Below, piece by piece: positions 1-6,297 of a stretch of 7,697 bases of DNA. Below the pieces are notes generated by a model, which was not told the DNA's origin, ran no database searches, and saw nothing but the letters and a program-made list of their open reading frames with translations. Numbering within the stretch: position 1 is the stretch's first letter; the number at the start of each line of letters is the position of its first letter. Source of the DNA: CAKZYD01 sp039026755 (GTDB lineage: Bacteria > Pseudomonadota > Alphaproteobacteria > Sphingomonadales > CAKZYD01); NCBI GenBank assembly GCA_039026755.1, contig JBCCLR010000185.1:1-7697 (forward strand), given 5' to 3'. The position numbers were made by a program, and so were the translations under genes.

Positions 1-1
1 T

Positions 2-166
2 ACGCGGATCGTGGAAGTTGTCACGTATGAGCCAGCAATTTCAGCGGAAAAACTTGCAGTAATCGCCGGCTGTTCTGATGAACGTTCGTTCCGCAGAACG
101 CTGCTACGCTGGAATGCGATGACCTTGCGTGATTTCCGCGCGAACGTTGCCACTGGGAGACTTTAA
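2..166 (+). CDS. C-terminal end of an AraC-family transcriptional regulator (partial, cut by window start)
   Basis: An open frame runs from the window edge to a TAA at 164-166 and gives 54 residues. Residues 13-45 read like the last helix-turn-helix of an AraC/XylS DNA-binding domain: an 'SAEKLAVIAGCSDERSFRR' stretch (helix, turn at GCS, recognition helix with paired arginines), then a Trp/Met-containing segment and 'LRDFRA', which corresponds to the usual 'tp..yRr' part of the family. AraC proteins bind promoter DNA with two such motifs and are normally about 250-330 residues, so most of the gene lies upstream of the window. It ends a few residues after the motif, which is within the normal range. 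Degraded insertion-sequence DNA follows it, so the gene may sit at the edge of a rearranged region. The family call rests on pattern similarity only. It could also be another AraC-like HTH protein or itself a remnant. Confidence 0.5.
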   Translation, partial: TRIVEVVTYEPAISAEKLAVIAGCSDERSFRRTLLRWNAMTLRDFRANVATGRL

Positions 167-375
167 AAATACCGATTTTCAGCGCACATTCGGGGTGAAG
201 CGATCTGTGATGTTGATTTTCATTGAGAAGTGACCTGGTATTTTCAACGAGATTTGACCCGCCCTTGGCTAGGTATCAGTGGCTGTGATTTGGTCAATGT
301 CGCGATCTTCTTTCGTTGGACTTGTCAAAGGAACTGCTGCTTGATCATAGGTATCCCCAATTCTAGCCCTCTCTG
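167..375. other. Non-coding stretch between the AraC-like end and the IS6-type pseudogene
   Basis: I see no coding frame of convincing length or family resemblance here. The left part holds the 22-bp direct repeats at 216-261, listed separately. The part from about 265 to 375 is relatively AT-rich and contains stops in all frames. I could not find a terminal inverted repeat of the IS6 type ('ggctctgttgcaaa'-like) that would mark the left end of the following pseudogene, so that end has probably been lost or mutated. Confidence 0.5.
216..261 (+). repeat. Two imperfect 22-bp direct repeats, possible IS21-family end remnant
   Basis: Positions 216-237 (attttcattgagaagtgacc plus tg) and 240-261 (attttcaacgagatttgacc plus cg) match at 17 of 22 bases and are spaced 24 bp apart. 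IS21-family elements carry several short repeated blocks of this kind near their ends, and the 'tcattgaga.gtgacc' wording resembles ones I associate with alphaproteobacterial IS21 relatives. No istA or istB coding sequence is visible nearby, so at most this is a solo end or debris. The repeat itself is directly visible. The IS21 attribution is inference. Confidence 0.4.
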
Positions 376-1117
376 ATAAAAAAGACCCCGTTTCGCTATT
401 TCAAAACGTCCCCTGAAATCACCCAACTCGCAGTGATGATGTAGGTGCGCTTTCCGCTCTCATTGAGGAATGTCGAAGACCTGCTTCATGAACGCGGAAT
501 CGATATTTGCCACTAAAGCGCAGGGCTTTTAGGTGGAACGCTTCGGGACTCTATTGACGGGTCAAATTCGTAAGCGCCGAGCGAGCCATCTTCGTCAAGT
601 GGGGCGATGGCAGTGGCACCTTGACGAGGTGTTCATGAAGATCAATGGTGAGGCGCATTACCTATGACGCGCAGTTGGTCACGAGGGCGAAGTACTTGGG
701 GCCTACGCCACCAAGAAACGCAACAAATCTTCGGCTTTGAAGGTCCTGAAAAAGGTGATGAAGCGCTACGGAAACCCCAAGACCGTCGTTACTGATAAGT
801 TCAGAATACGGTGCCGCCATGCGTGAAAATGGCAACAAGCGGCGGCAGGAAACAGGGCGCCACTTGAATAATCGAGCTGTTCGCGCAGCGGAACGACGCG
901 CAGCGTAGGACAAAACAGCCACCTCCTGTTTCGACGGTTAGAACGAGCGATGCAGCGATTTCGGCGAATGCATAACCTGCAAAAGTTCGCCTCAATGCAC
1001 GCCTCGCTCTACAACCATTTTAATGGAGAAAGACCCCTCAACAGCCGGCCAGTTTTCAAGGTCTGCCGATCCGAAGCACTTTCGGAATGGTGCCGGCTTG
1101 CCCAAACGGCTGCATGA
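376..1117 (+). pseudogene. IS6-family transposase, multiply disrupted
   Basis: Pieces of one DDE transposase can be read in order across three frames. Frame 1 (391-513) gives 'SPEITQLAVMM' then 'VRFPLSLRNVEDLLHERGID', broken by TAG 442-444. Frame 2 (533-803) gives 'GQIRKRR', 'WQWHLDEVFMKINGEAHYL', then 'HEGEVLGAYATKKRNKSSAL' and 'YGNPKTVVTDK'. Frame 3 (807-880) gives 'YGAAMRENGNKRRQETGRHL'. Frame 2 again (914-1117) gives 'FRRLERAMQRFRRMHNLQKF', 'YNHFNGERPLNSR' and ends at TGA 1115-1117. The order and spacing match IS6-family transposases of about 230 residues, and the presumed catalytic residues are still visible: Asp in 'HLDE', Asp in 'VTDK', Glu in 'LERAM'. Lesions seen: TAG 442-444, a frameshift near 514-532 with TAG 530-532 in the new frame, TGA 665-667 where a Trp is usual, a frameshift near 803-806, and an insertion around 882-913 with TAG 906-908. 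No start codon or clear terminal inverted repeats were found, so the left boundary is approximate. The gene is certainly non-functional as read. Confidence 0.85.
882..905 (+). repeat. 9-bp perfect direct repeat in an insertion within the transposase pseudogene
   Basis: The 9-mer cgcgcagcg occurs at 882-890 and again at 897-905, separated by gaacga. It lies inside roughly 30 bases that have no counterpart in the expected IS6-family reading, where 'LNNRA' should lead almost directly into 'ENSH'-like residues. The local sequence is much more GC-rich than the flanking transposase DNA, which suggests a small insertion or slippage event after inactivation. Confidence 0.55.
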
Positions 1118-1243
1118 AAAACGCCGCCCTGTTTGGAAACTGAGACGATGTCGCGTGAGACTGACACTACCCTTGCTTGCTATCGGCGAACCCCGTTAGA
1201 AGCTACGTTAAAGTTATTTTCAAGGAACGGGCGCAACACGAAT

Positions 1244-1250
1244 GAAGGTG
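1244..1250 (+). promoter_or_regulatory. Ribosome binding site supporting the GTG start at 1258
   Basis: The sequence gaaggtg ends 7 bases before GTG 1258-1260. No comparable purine-rich site precedes the next in-frame ATG at 1288, so the GTG start is preferred for the first sigma gene. Confidence 0.5.
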
Positions 1251-1257
1251 TGCGGTT

Positions 1258-1869
1258 GTGGATAAGGACTTTTCACCTGCGGCAGACATGAGCCTTGCGT
1301 CGCCTGACCAGGAAACGCGGGACGACTATGACGGTGCGCCAAGGGCTGTATCTTACGGCGCCCTGGCGAACCTTTATAGCGATTACGCCGCGCCGCTCAG
1401 CGCCAGCATCCGCAAAGCCTTTGGCGATGGGCCTCCGGACCCCGATGATGTGACGCATCAGGCGTTCCAGAAGGTTATGGAGCGTGACAATCTAAGCGCC
1501 ATCGCCAATTTAAAGGCCTTTGTGTGGCGTACGGCGCGTAACATTGTGCTGAATGAGAAAGACCGTGAACATACGCGCAGCCGGTTCGACTATGAAGTCG
1601 AGCAGCTGTTTTTTGCGAGCAATGGTTACGGTTCGTCGCCAGAAACTGTCATCAGTGCAAGGCAGCAGATTACAGCCATCAACGCTGTGCTGGATGCCAT
1701 GCCGGCGATGCGGCGGCGGGCGTTTATTCTGCATCGCATTGAGGGGCTGACGGTGGCCGATACCGCCCGGCAAATGGGCATCAGCAGGCCGGGCGCATCC
1801 AAACACATCGCCCGCGCAGTAGCCGATATTGATGCGGCCTGCGCTGTGGCAACGCATAAAGAGGCATGA
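1258..1869 (+). CDS. FecI-like ECF RNA polymerase sigma factor (cassette 1)
   Basis: This 203-residue protein would direct RNA polymerase to a small regulon, most likely the downstream receptor gene. Sigma region 2 spans about residues 34-103, with 'DPDDVTHQAFQKV' (61-73) matching the acidic helix of region 2.2 and 'LKAFVWRTARNIVLNEKDRE' (85-104) matching the 2.3/2.4 segment that melts and reads the -10 element. Region 4 spans about 134-195, with 'MPAMRRRAFILHRIEGLTVA' (148-167) and the helix-turn-helix 'ARQMGISRPGASKHIARA' (170-187) that would read the -35 element. It has no region 1.1 or 3, as expected for an ECF factor. It starts with GTG at 1258, and its first 33 residues are a low-similarity extension. 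The stop overlaps the FecR start (ATGA, 1866-1869), indicating translational coupling with its regulator. A fairly close paralogue lies at 5719-6297. The DNA upstream to 1117 is a short spacer after a dead transposase, and I could not identify a promoter in it with confidence. Confidence 0.93.
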   Translation: MDKDFSPAADMSLASPDQETRDDYDGAPRAVSYGALANLYSDYAAPLSASIRKAFGDGPPDPDDVTHQAFQKVMERDNLSAIANLKAFVWRTARNIVLNEKDREHTRSRFDYEVEQLFFASNGYGSSPETVISARQQITAINAVLDAMPAMRRRAFILHRIEGLTVADTARQMGISRPGASKHIARAVADIDAACAVATHKEA

Positions 1870-2912
1870 ACGTGGAGCCGACACACAGCGCAGAGCAAAT
1901 CCGTCAAGCCGCACATGACTGGCGCACGCTGCTGGCAAGCAACCAGGCAACTGCTGCTGAGCGCGCGCAATTTGAACGCTGGCGCCGCGCCGATCCGCTG
2001 CATGAAGATGCCTATGACCGGGCTGTCACGGTGTTTTCCGCACTCGGCGAACTGGGCACCGATGCCCTTGCCAAGCGCCACTTCAAGCCGCTGCTGCGCG
2101 AGCGCCTGCTTGCGGCATGGCGCGGCGCTTTTGTAAGGCGAAAAGAGCGGCTGGCCATTGGCGGCGCGTTGGTTGCGGCGTGTGTTGCGATTGGCGTCGT
2201 GACCTTACCGCAAAGCAACACAGTACCGACGCAGCAGACGGCCGTCTCTGTGTCCTATGAGACTGGCCGGAATGAAACACGATCCTTTTTGCTAAGCGAT
2301 GGGTCGCGCGTCACGCTTGGTGCGGGCAGTGCGCTTGAAACCGGGTTTTCCAGCGATGCCCGGCGGGTGACTCTGTTATCGGGCGCTGCGCTTTTTGACG
2401 TGGTATCTGATGCTGGCCGCCCATTTTCAGTCTCTGCCGGAGACCTGACGGCGACGGCGCTTGGCACATCCTTTGACGTGCGCCGCAGTGCTGGCATCGC
2501 GCGCGTTGCGGTTTCTGAGGGCACGGTCGGCGTCAGCTATCCGCTGGTGGTTGACGGCGAGGCCTTCTCCATGGACAAGCGCTTGAAGCTGACGCCGGGC
2601 CTGCAGGTTGCCGCCTCCATGGTCACCGGGCTGACGGCCGTGACGCCGATTGACATCAGCGAGGTGGGCGCTTGGCGCGAGAAACGCCTGGTCTATTCCC
2701 GCGCCACCATCGCCGAGCTGGTCGCCGATGCAAATCGCTATGACCCACGCGATATCCGCATTGCCGAAGGCTCGGAGGATATAGCGGGCCTGCGCCTAAC
2801 CGGCTCGTTTAGTGGCGATAACATCGACCGCATGCTGAGCATTCTACAGGATGTTCACCCCATCGTTGTCGAAAAAAACCGGGACGGGAGCATCGCCCTG
2901 CGTCGTCGCTAA
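1866..2912 (+). CDS. FecR-like anti-sigma / sigma-regulator membrane protein (cassette 1)
   Basis: This 348-residue single-pass inner-membrane protein relays a signal from the receptor to the sigma factor. Residues about 10-53 form the cytoplasmic N-terminal FecR_N (DUF4880) type segment with the hallmark 'QAAHDWRTLL' and 'FERWRRADPLHEDAYDRA'. A hydrophobic helix at about 96-114 (LAIGGALVAACVAIGVVTL), preceded by an arginine/lysine cluster (91-95), is the single membrane span with the N-terminus inside. The periplasmic FecR domain runs about 128-225, with 'LSDGSRVTLGAGSAL', 'GAALFDV', 'PFSVSAGDLTATALGTSFDV' and 'VAVSEGTVGVSY'. The C-terminal part, about 272-345, has 'RLVYSRATIAELVADANRY' and 'LRLTGSFSGDNIDRMLSIL', resembling the STN/secretin-like C-terminal domain (DUF4974) of FecR proteins. 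The start overlaps the sigma stop by 4 bases, with GAGG only one base before the ATG, so it is probably translated by coupling. Whether it inhibits or activates its sigma cannot be told from sequence. Confidence 0.93.
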   Translation: MNVEPTHSAEQIRQAAHDWRTLLASNQATAAERAQFERWRRADPLHEDAYDRAVTVFSALGELGTDALAKRHFKPLLRERLLAAWRGAFVRRKERLAIGGALVAACVAIGVVTLPQSNTVPTQQTAVSVSYETGRNETRSFLLSDGSRVTLGAGSALETGFSSDARRVTLLSGAALFDVVSDAGRPFSVSAGDLTATALGTSFDVRRSAGIARVAVSEGTVGVSYPLVVDGEAFSMDKRLKLTPGLQVAASMVTGLTAVTPIDISEVGAWREKRLVYSRATIAELVADANRYDPRDIRIAEGSEDIAGLRLTGSFSGDNIDRMLSILQDVHPIVVEKNRDGSIALRRR

Positions 2913-3030
2913 CCGCCTGGTCTTCTCAAAGCCCCACTTTCTTTAAAGGGTCATGGCTACGGTTTTCCAAAGTCACCTGTCATAGAATAGAAAGTGCGAG
3001 TGATTTCTATTCGCGCTCAAAATCACATGC

Positions 3031-3034
3031 GGGG
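3031..3034 (+). promoter_or_regulatory. Ribosome binding site favouring the ATG at 3042
   Basis: A gggg tract lies 7 bases before ATG 3042-3044. The other in-frame starts, GTG 2994 and ATG 3027, have weaker upstream sites and would put a long polar stretch ahead of the signal peptide. Confidence 0.4.
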
Positions 3035-3041
3035 CACGTTT

Positions 3042-5606
3042 ATGACATTTCTCCAATCGCTAAAAGAGCAGAAGGACGCACTCCTTGGAATCGCATCAGC
3101 GCTGGCCATCGCGCTCGCTGCACCAGCAGCCAACGCGCAGGAGGATGTCGCCCAATTCTCCATATCAGCTGGACCACTTGGCCAAACCCTGCTCGCCATT
3201 TCAAAAGCCTACGGCATCGATCTTGTCAGCGCCGATGGCGTCATTGAAGGAAAAAGTGCACCAGCGATTGCCGGTGTTTCGACAGTTGCAGAAGCGCTGC
3301 GGCGCAGCCTTCAGGGCACCGGCCTGAGCTTTCGCCAGACCAGGCCAGGAGCGTATGTGATCTCGGTTGAGACTGCGCGTAATGAAGCGACCGGCGTGGC
3401 CGAGCGGTCATCAGGGGGCTCATTGGTGGCAGAGACAATCATCGTAACCGGGACGAAGCAGTTTCTTGCGCTGCAAGAGACCTATACGTCGGTTTCGGTG
3501 CTGACCCAACAACAACTGGACGAGCGAGCGATTTATGAGCTTGACGACATATTGCTGCGCACGCCCGGTGTTACGACAGCCAATGAGGGGCTGTCCGATT
3601 TTGCCATTCGCGGGGTCGGGAGCGGCGGTGTCCGGGGCGATAACACGGTCGGGCGGACATCAAATGTCTATCTCGATGGCGCGCCAATTACCTCCGAGGG
3701 TGGCCAAAGCGCGTACAATTTGTGGGATGTAAGCCAGATTGAGGTTTTAAGAGGGCCGCAATCGACCATTCAGGGGCGCAATGCGCTTGCCGGGGCGATT
3801 GTCATTCAGACCGCCGATCCTGAATACGAATTCGGCGCGCGGCTGAGAGGCCTTATTGCAGAGGATAATACCCTTCAGGGCTCGGCCATGGTGACCGGAC
3901 CAATCCTGGCCGATCAAATCGCCTTTCGTATTGCTGCCGACTATCGCGAAGTGGATTTCAACACGCTCGATATTCCCACAAACACGCGCCAAGGCGTGAC
4001 TGAGGCGACCACTGTCCGGGCCAAATTGCTGATCGAGCCTACGGCGCTGGATGGCCTGAGGCTGGAGCTCGGCATTCAGTATGTCGATTTTTTTACCAGC
4101 GGAAACAACCGGCGTTTTGACCTTCCCACCGTCGGTTCCGAGCCTGAAGGTTTTGACGTATTCGATCGTACGACAACGCGCGTCGGTTTCGTTGATAATG
4201 AAAACATCCGTTACTTCGCTGAAGCGCAATACGCCTTTTCACCGGAATGGGAGATGGTCACCCTTGTCACCTATGACGATACTCAAAGAGCGCTTTCAGC
4301 ACTTCCTAATGCAATTTTTATTGATAATTCCGATGTCCGTACGGATGAGGTGTTCACTGTAGATTCGCGCATACGGTTTAATTATCCAAATGTCCGCGGT
4401 TGGGTCGGCGGCTATTTTTATGATGACACGCTCAATTCCAATGTAGATGCAACGATTGATCTCAATGGAGCAAATATTCCGACTATGCCGGCGGGTGTCA
4501 TTCTCAACCAACTCACCAATCGTGACATCAAAACCGAAAACTATGCCATATATGCCGATGTTACTGTCGATTTAACGGACAAACTCAGTCTCAACTTTGG
4601 AGCGCGTTATGATTGGGAGTCCGTCAGCGACACCGGGAACAATGGCGATTTGCTGTTCAGCGATGATAGCTGCATGGCCGGTCCGCCCTTCATTACCGTC
4701 CTGTTACCGTGCGACACGCTCCTCAGAAGTGTGTTCCCGGTGAGCCAAGGATTGTTTGCGGAAGCAGATTATGAAGCGTTTCTGCCGCGCGGCTCGGTCG
4801 TCTATCTCTTTGATGAAGATCGCTCGATTTCCTTTTCTGTTTCCCGCGGCTACCGCGCCGGCGGATTTAATCCAGGCAGCGAGGTTATTGAGGAGTTCGA
4901 CCCCGAATTCCTGACCAATTATGAACTGGCTTTTCGCTCGCAATGGTTTGATCGCAGGCTGACCGTCAACACCAACATCTTTTATGCCAATTATGATGAC
5001 ATCCAGGTCCTGCAGCCCACACCACTGGGCTTTACGAATGAAATCATCAACGGCGCTGAAGCTGAACTCTATGGTGCCGAGCTATCGGTGTCTTACAAAA
5101 TAATGCCGGCGCTTACCATTTTTGCCGACTTGGCCTTACTTGAAACCGAATTTATCGATTTTCCCTTCGCGGTTGATGGGCCCGACACAAGAAATCCGCT
5201 TCCCGGCGTCGAGGGCTTTGCCAATCTGGCTGGCAACAGTTTTGCGCAAGCGCCAGGTGTATCGGGTGCCGTTGGTGCGAATTATGACGACGGTCGCTTC
5301 TTCGGATCATTTGTTGTCAATTACAGCGATGGTGTGTTTTCCGACTTCACCAATCTCGATGCTGATCAGACCGATCGTTATTTTCTCACCAATGCCCGCA
5401 TTGGATACAAATTCGGCAAGGCGCGCATTTCCATATTCGCTGAGAACCTGTTCAATGAAGAATTTATCAGTACACGCGACTCACAAGCCGTGAACATCGG
5501 CGAGATCAACGACCAAACCCAGGTTTTCCTTGGACAGCCGAGTGTAGGGCTCGCCATCCTCAGCCCACCGCGCACCATTGGTGCTGAATTTGAGATCGGC
5601 TTTTAA
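3042..5606 (+). CDS. TonB-dependent outer-membrane receptor with N-terminal STN signalling domain (FecA-type transducer)
   Basis: This 854-residue protein imports a scarce ligand through the outer membrane using TonB energy and also signals its presence. Residues 1-32 form a signal peptide (hydrophobic core 'LLGIASALAIALAAPA', cleavage after ANA). An STN domain at about 38-108 (starting 'FSISAGPLGQTLLAIS') would contact FecR in the periplasm. A TonB-box-like 'ETIIVTGT' lies at about 131-138. The plug at about 139-262 has 'LDDILLRTPGV', 'FAIRGVGS', 'VYLDGAPI' and 'IEVLRGPQSTIQGRNALAGA'. The rest is a 22-strand-type barrel with 'SVSRGYRAGGFNPG', 'RISIFAENLFNEEF' and a terminal phenylalanine (EIGF), as usual for BAM-assembled barrels. 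Only two cysteines exist, C544 and C557, inside a probable surface loop. The start at 3042 is chosen from the signal peptide and a gggg site. GTG 2994 or ATG 3027 would add 16 or 5 residues. It follows its FecR by 129 bases, enough for a sigma-dependent promoter. The ligand is unknown; an iron chelate is the default guess from the FecIR context. Confidence 0.93.
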   Translation: MTFLQSLKEQKDALLGIASALAIALAAPAANAQEDVAQFSISAGPLGQTLLAISKAYGIDLVSADGVIEGKSAPAIAGVSTVAEALRRSLQGTGLSFRQTRPGAYVISVETARNEATGVAERSSGGSLVAETIIVTGTKQFLALQETYTSVSVLTQQQLDERAIYELDDILLRTPGVTTANEGLSDFAIRGVGSGGVRGDNTVGRTSNVYLDGAPITSEGGQSAYNLWDVSQIEVLRGPQSTIQGRNALAGAIVIQTADPEYEFGARLRGLIAEDNTLQGSAMVTGPILADQIAFRIAADYREVDFNTLDIPTNTRQGVTEATTVRAKLLIEPTALDGLRLELGIQYVDFFTSGNNRRFDLPTVGSEPEGFDVFDRTTTRVGFVDNENIRYFAEAQYAFSPEWEMVTLVTYDDTQRALSALPNAIFIDNSDVRTDEVFTVDSRIRFNYPNVRGWVGGYFYDDTLNSNVDATIDLNGANIPTMPAGVILNQLTNRDIKTENYAIYADVTVDLTDKLSLNFGARYDWESVSDTGNNGDLLFSDDSCMAGPPFITVLLPCDTLLRSVFPVSQGLFAEADYEAFLPRGSVVYLFDEDRSISFSVSRGYRAGGFNPGSEVIEEFDPEFLTNYELAFRSQWFDRRLTVNTNIFYANYDDIQVLQPTPLGFTNEIINGAEAELYGAELSVSYKIMPALTIFADLALLETEFIDFPFAVDGPDTRNPLPGVEGFANLAGNSFAQAPGVSGAVGANYDDGRFFGSFVVNYSDGVFSDFTNLDADQTDRYFLTNARIGYKFGKARISIFAENLFNEEFISTRDSQAVNIGEINDQTQVFLGQPSVGLAILSPPRTIGAEFEIGF

Positions 5607-5718
5607 TGCTTGAAATAGCTGCACAAAAACAACGTCGGGTTCGCAAAAACCTCAGCAAATTCTGTGCTTCATAGAGACTATTCCTTGGGCTGAGAATGAG
5701 TGCTAGAAGCACTGCGGT
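5607..5718 (+). promoter_or_regulatory. Intergenic spacer between cassette 1 receptor and cassette 2 sigma gene
   Basis: This 112-base spacer is AT-rich and shows no GC-rich hairpin followed by a T run, so I see no intrinsic terminator after the receptor. A small 5-bp hairpin (gtgct at 5700-5704, agcac at 5708-5712) overlaps the best available ribosome site, agaag at 5705-5709, ahead of ATG 5719. The hairpin is short and may be chance. A promoter for cassette 2 is expected here but not identified. Confidence 0.3.
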
Positions 5719-6297
5719 ATGGACGATCGTAGTGATTTAGCACAGCACGAAACCACTTTTGAAGAGACGCGAAAGCACTCTCCCAAGACCGACGCACTGA
5801 CGGCGCTATACGAAAACTATCTGCATGAACTCGCATCTGGCATTCGCCGTATGTTTGGCGAGGGGCCGCCTGATCCAGACGATGTGGCGCAGGAAGCCTT
5901 TCGCAAAGTCTTGGAACGGGGCAACTATCAGGCCATAGGAAACTTAAAAGCCTTTGTGTGGCGCACCGCGCGCAACATTGTTTTAATGGCAAAACAGAAA
6001 CACGAGGTGCGCACGCGGCTGGATTTTGAAGTCGAGCAGCTCTTTTTTCCGCTCAAGGGTGACATTTTAAGCCCTGAAACAATCATAAGTGCAAGACAAC
6101 AGCTTCGCGCGATCAACGATTTGCTTGAACAGATGCCAGAAAAACGGCGCCGTGCGCTGATGCTATATCGGATTGAGGGACTGCCGATGATTGAAGTGGC
6201 GCGCCGGCTTGGCGTGAGCCGCAGCGCAGCGACCAAGCACGTCAGTAAAGCGCAAATGCAAATCAACGCATTATTTTTTGATGAGGCGGACGTCTAA
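5719..6297 (+). CDS. FecI-like ECF RNA polymerase sigma factor (cassette 2)
   Basis: This 192-residue paralogue of the sigma factor at 1258-1869 lacks part of the N-terminal extension. Region 2 spans about residues 25-95, with 'GEGPPDPDDVAQEAFRKVLE' (47-66) and 'NLKAFVWRTARNIVL' (75-89). Region 4 spans about 124-184, with 'LEQMPEKRRRALMLYRIEGL' (136-155) and the helix-turn-helix 'ARRLGVSRSAATKHVSKA' (161-178). The linker is also shared with the first sigma: 'VEQLFF' (105-110) and 'SPETIISARQQ' (118-128). Region 4 recognition residues differ (SRSAATKH against SRPGASKH), which leaves room for different -35 preference. The ATG at 5719 has only a weak ribosome site. The stop TAA overlaps the next ATG by one base, so the sigma and its FecR form one translational unit. 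It probably controls the receptor gene starting at 7471. Confidence 0.93.
   Translation: MDDRSDLAQHETTFEETRKHSPKTDALTALYENYLHELASGIRRMFGEGPPDPDDVAQEAFRKVLERGNYQAIGNLKAFVWRTARNIVLMAKQKHEVRTRLDFEVEQLFFPLKGDILSPETIISARQQLRAINDLLEQMPEKRRRALMLYRIEGLPMIEVARRLGVSRSAATKHVSKAQMQINALFFDEADV

Noticed and set aside
662..995. Minus-strand open frames across the transposase pseudogene
   Set aside because: The + strand reads as an IS6-type transposase in consecutive pieces; the opposite-strand proteins show no recognisable motif.
1173..1201. Possible housekeeping promoter (ttgctt, 17 bases, ttagaa) before the first sigma gene
   Set aside because: The -10 half matches the consensus poorly, and similar matches are expected by chance in a sequence this size.
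1510..2081. Long minus-strand open frames opposite the first sigma and FecR genes
   Set aside because: They lie antisense to strongly supported genes, have no recognisable domain and are rich in Arg, Ala, Ser and Cys, as expected for shadows of GC-rich coding DNA.
2950..2960. ctttaaag palindrome region upstream of the first receptor considered as a terminator or Fur box
   Set aside because: It is too short and AT-rich to form a stable hairpin and does not resemble a full 19-bp Fur-type or Irr-type box.
2994..3041. Earlier GTG (2994) start for the first receptor
   Set aside because: It would put 16 extra residues ahead of a signal peptide that is already complete from ATG 3042, which also has a better placed ribosome site. 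It remains possible, but is less likely.
3747..4229. 160-residue minus-strand open frame inside the first receptor gene
   Set aside because: It is fully antisense to the plug and early barrel of a clear TonB-dependent receptor and shows no family resemblance of its own.
5651..5694. ctcagc and gctgag inverted repeat between the first receptor and second sigma
   Set aside because: The arms are only 6 bp, the loop is 32 bases, and no T run follows, so there is no basis to call it a terminator or operator.
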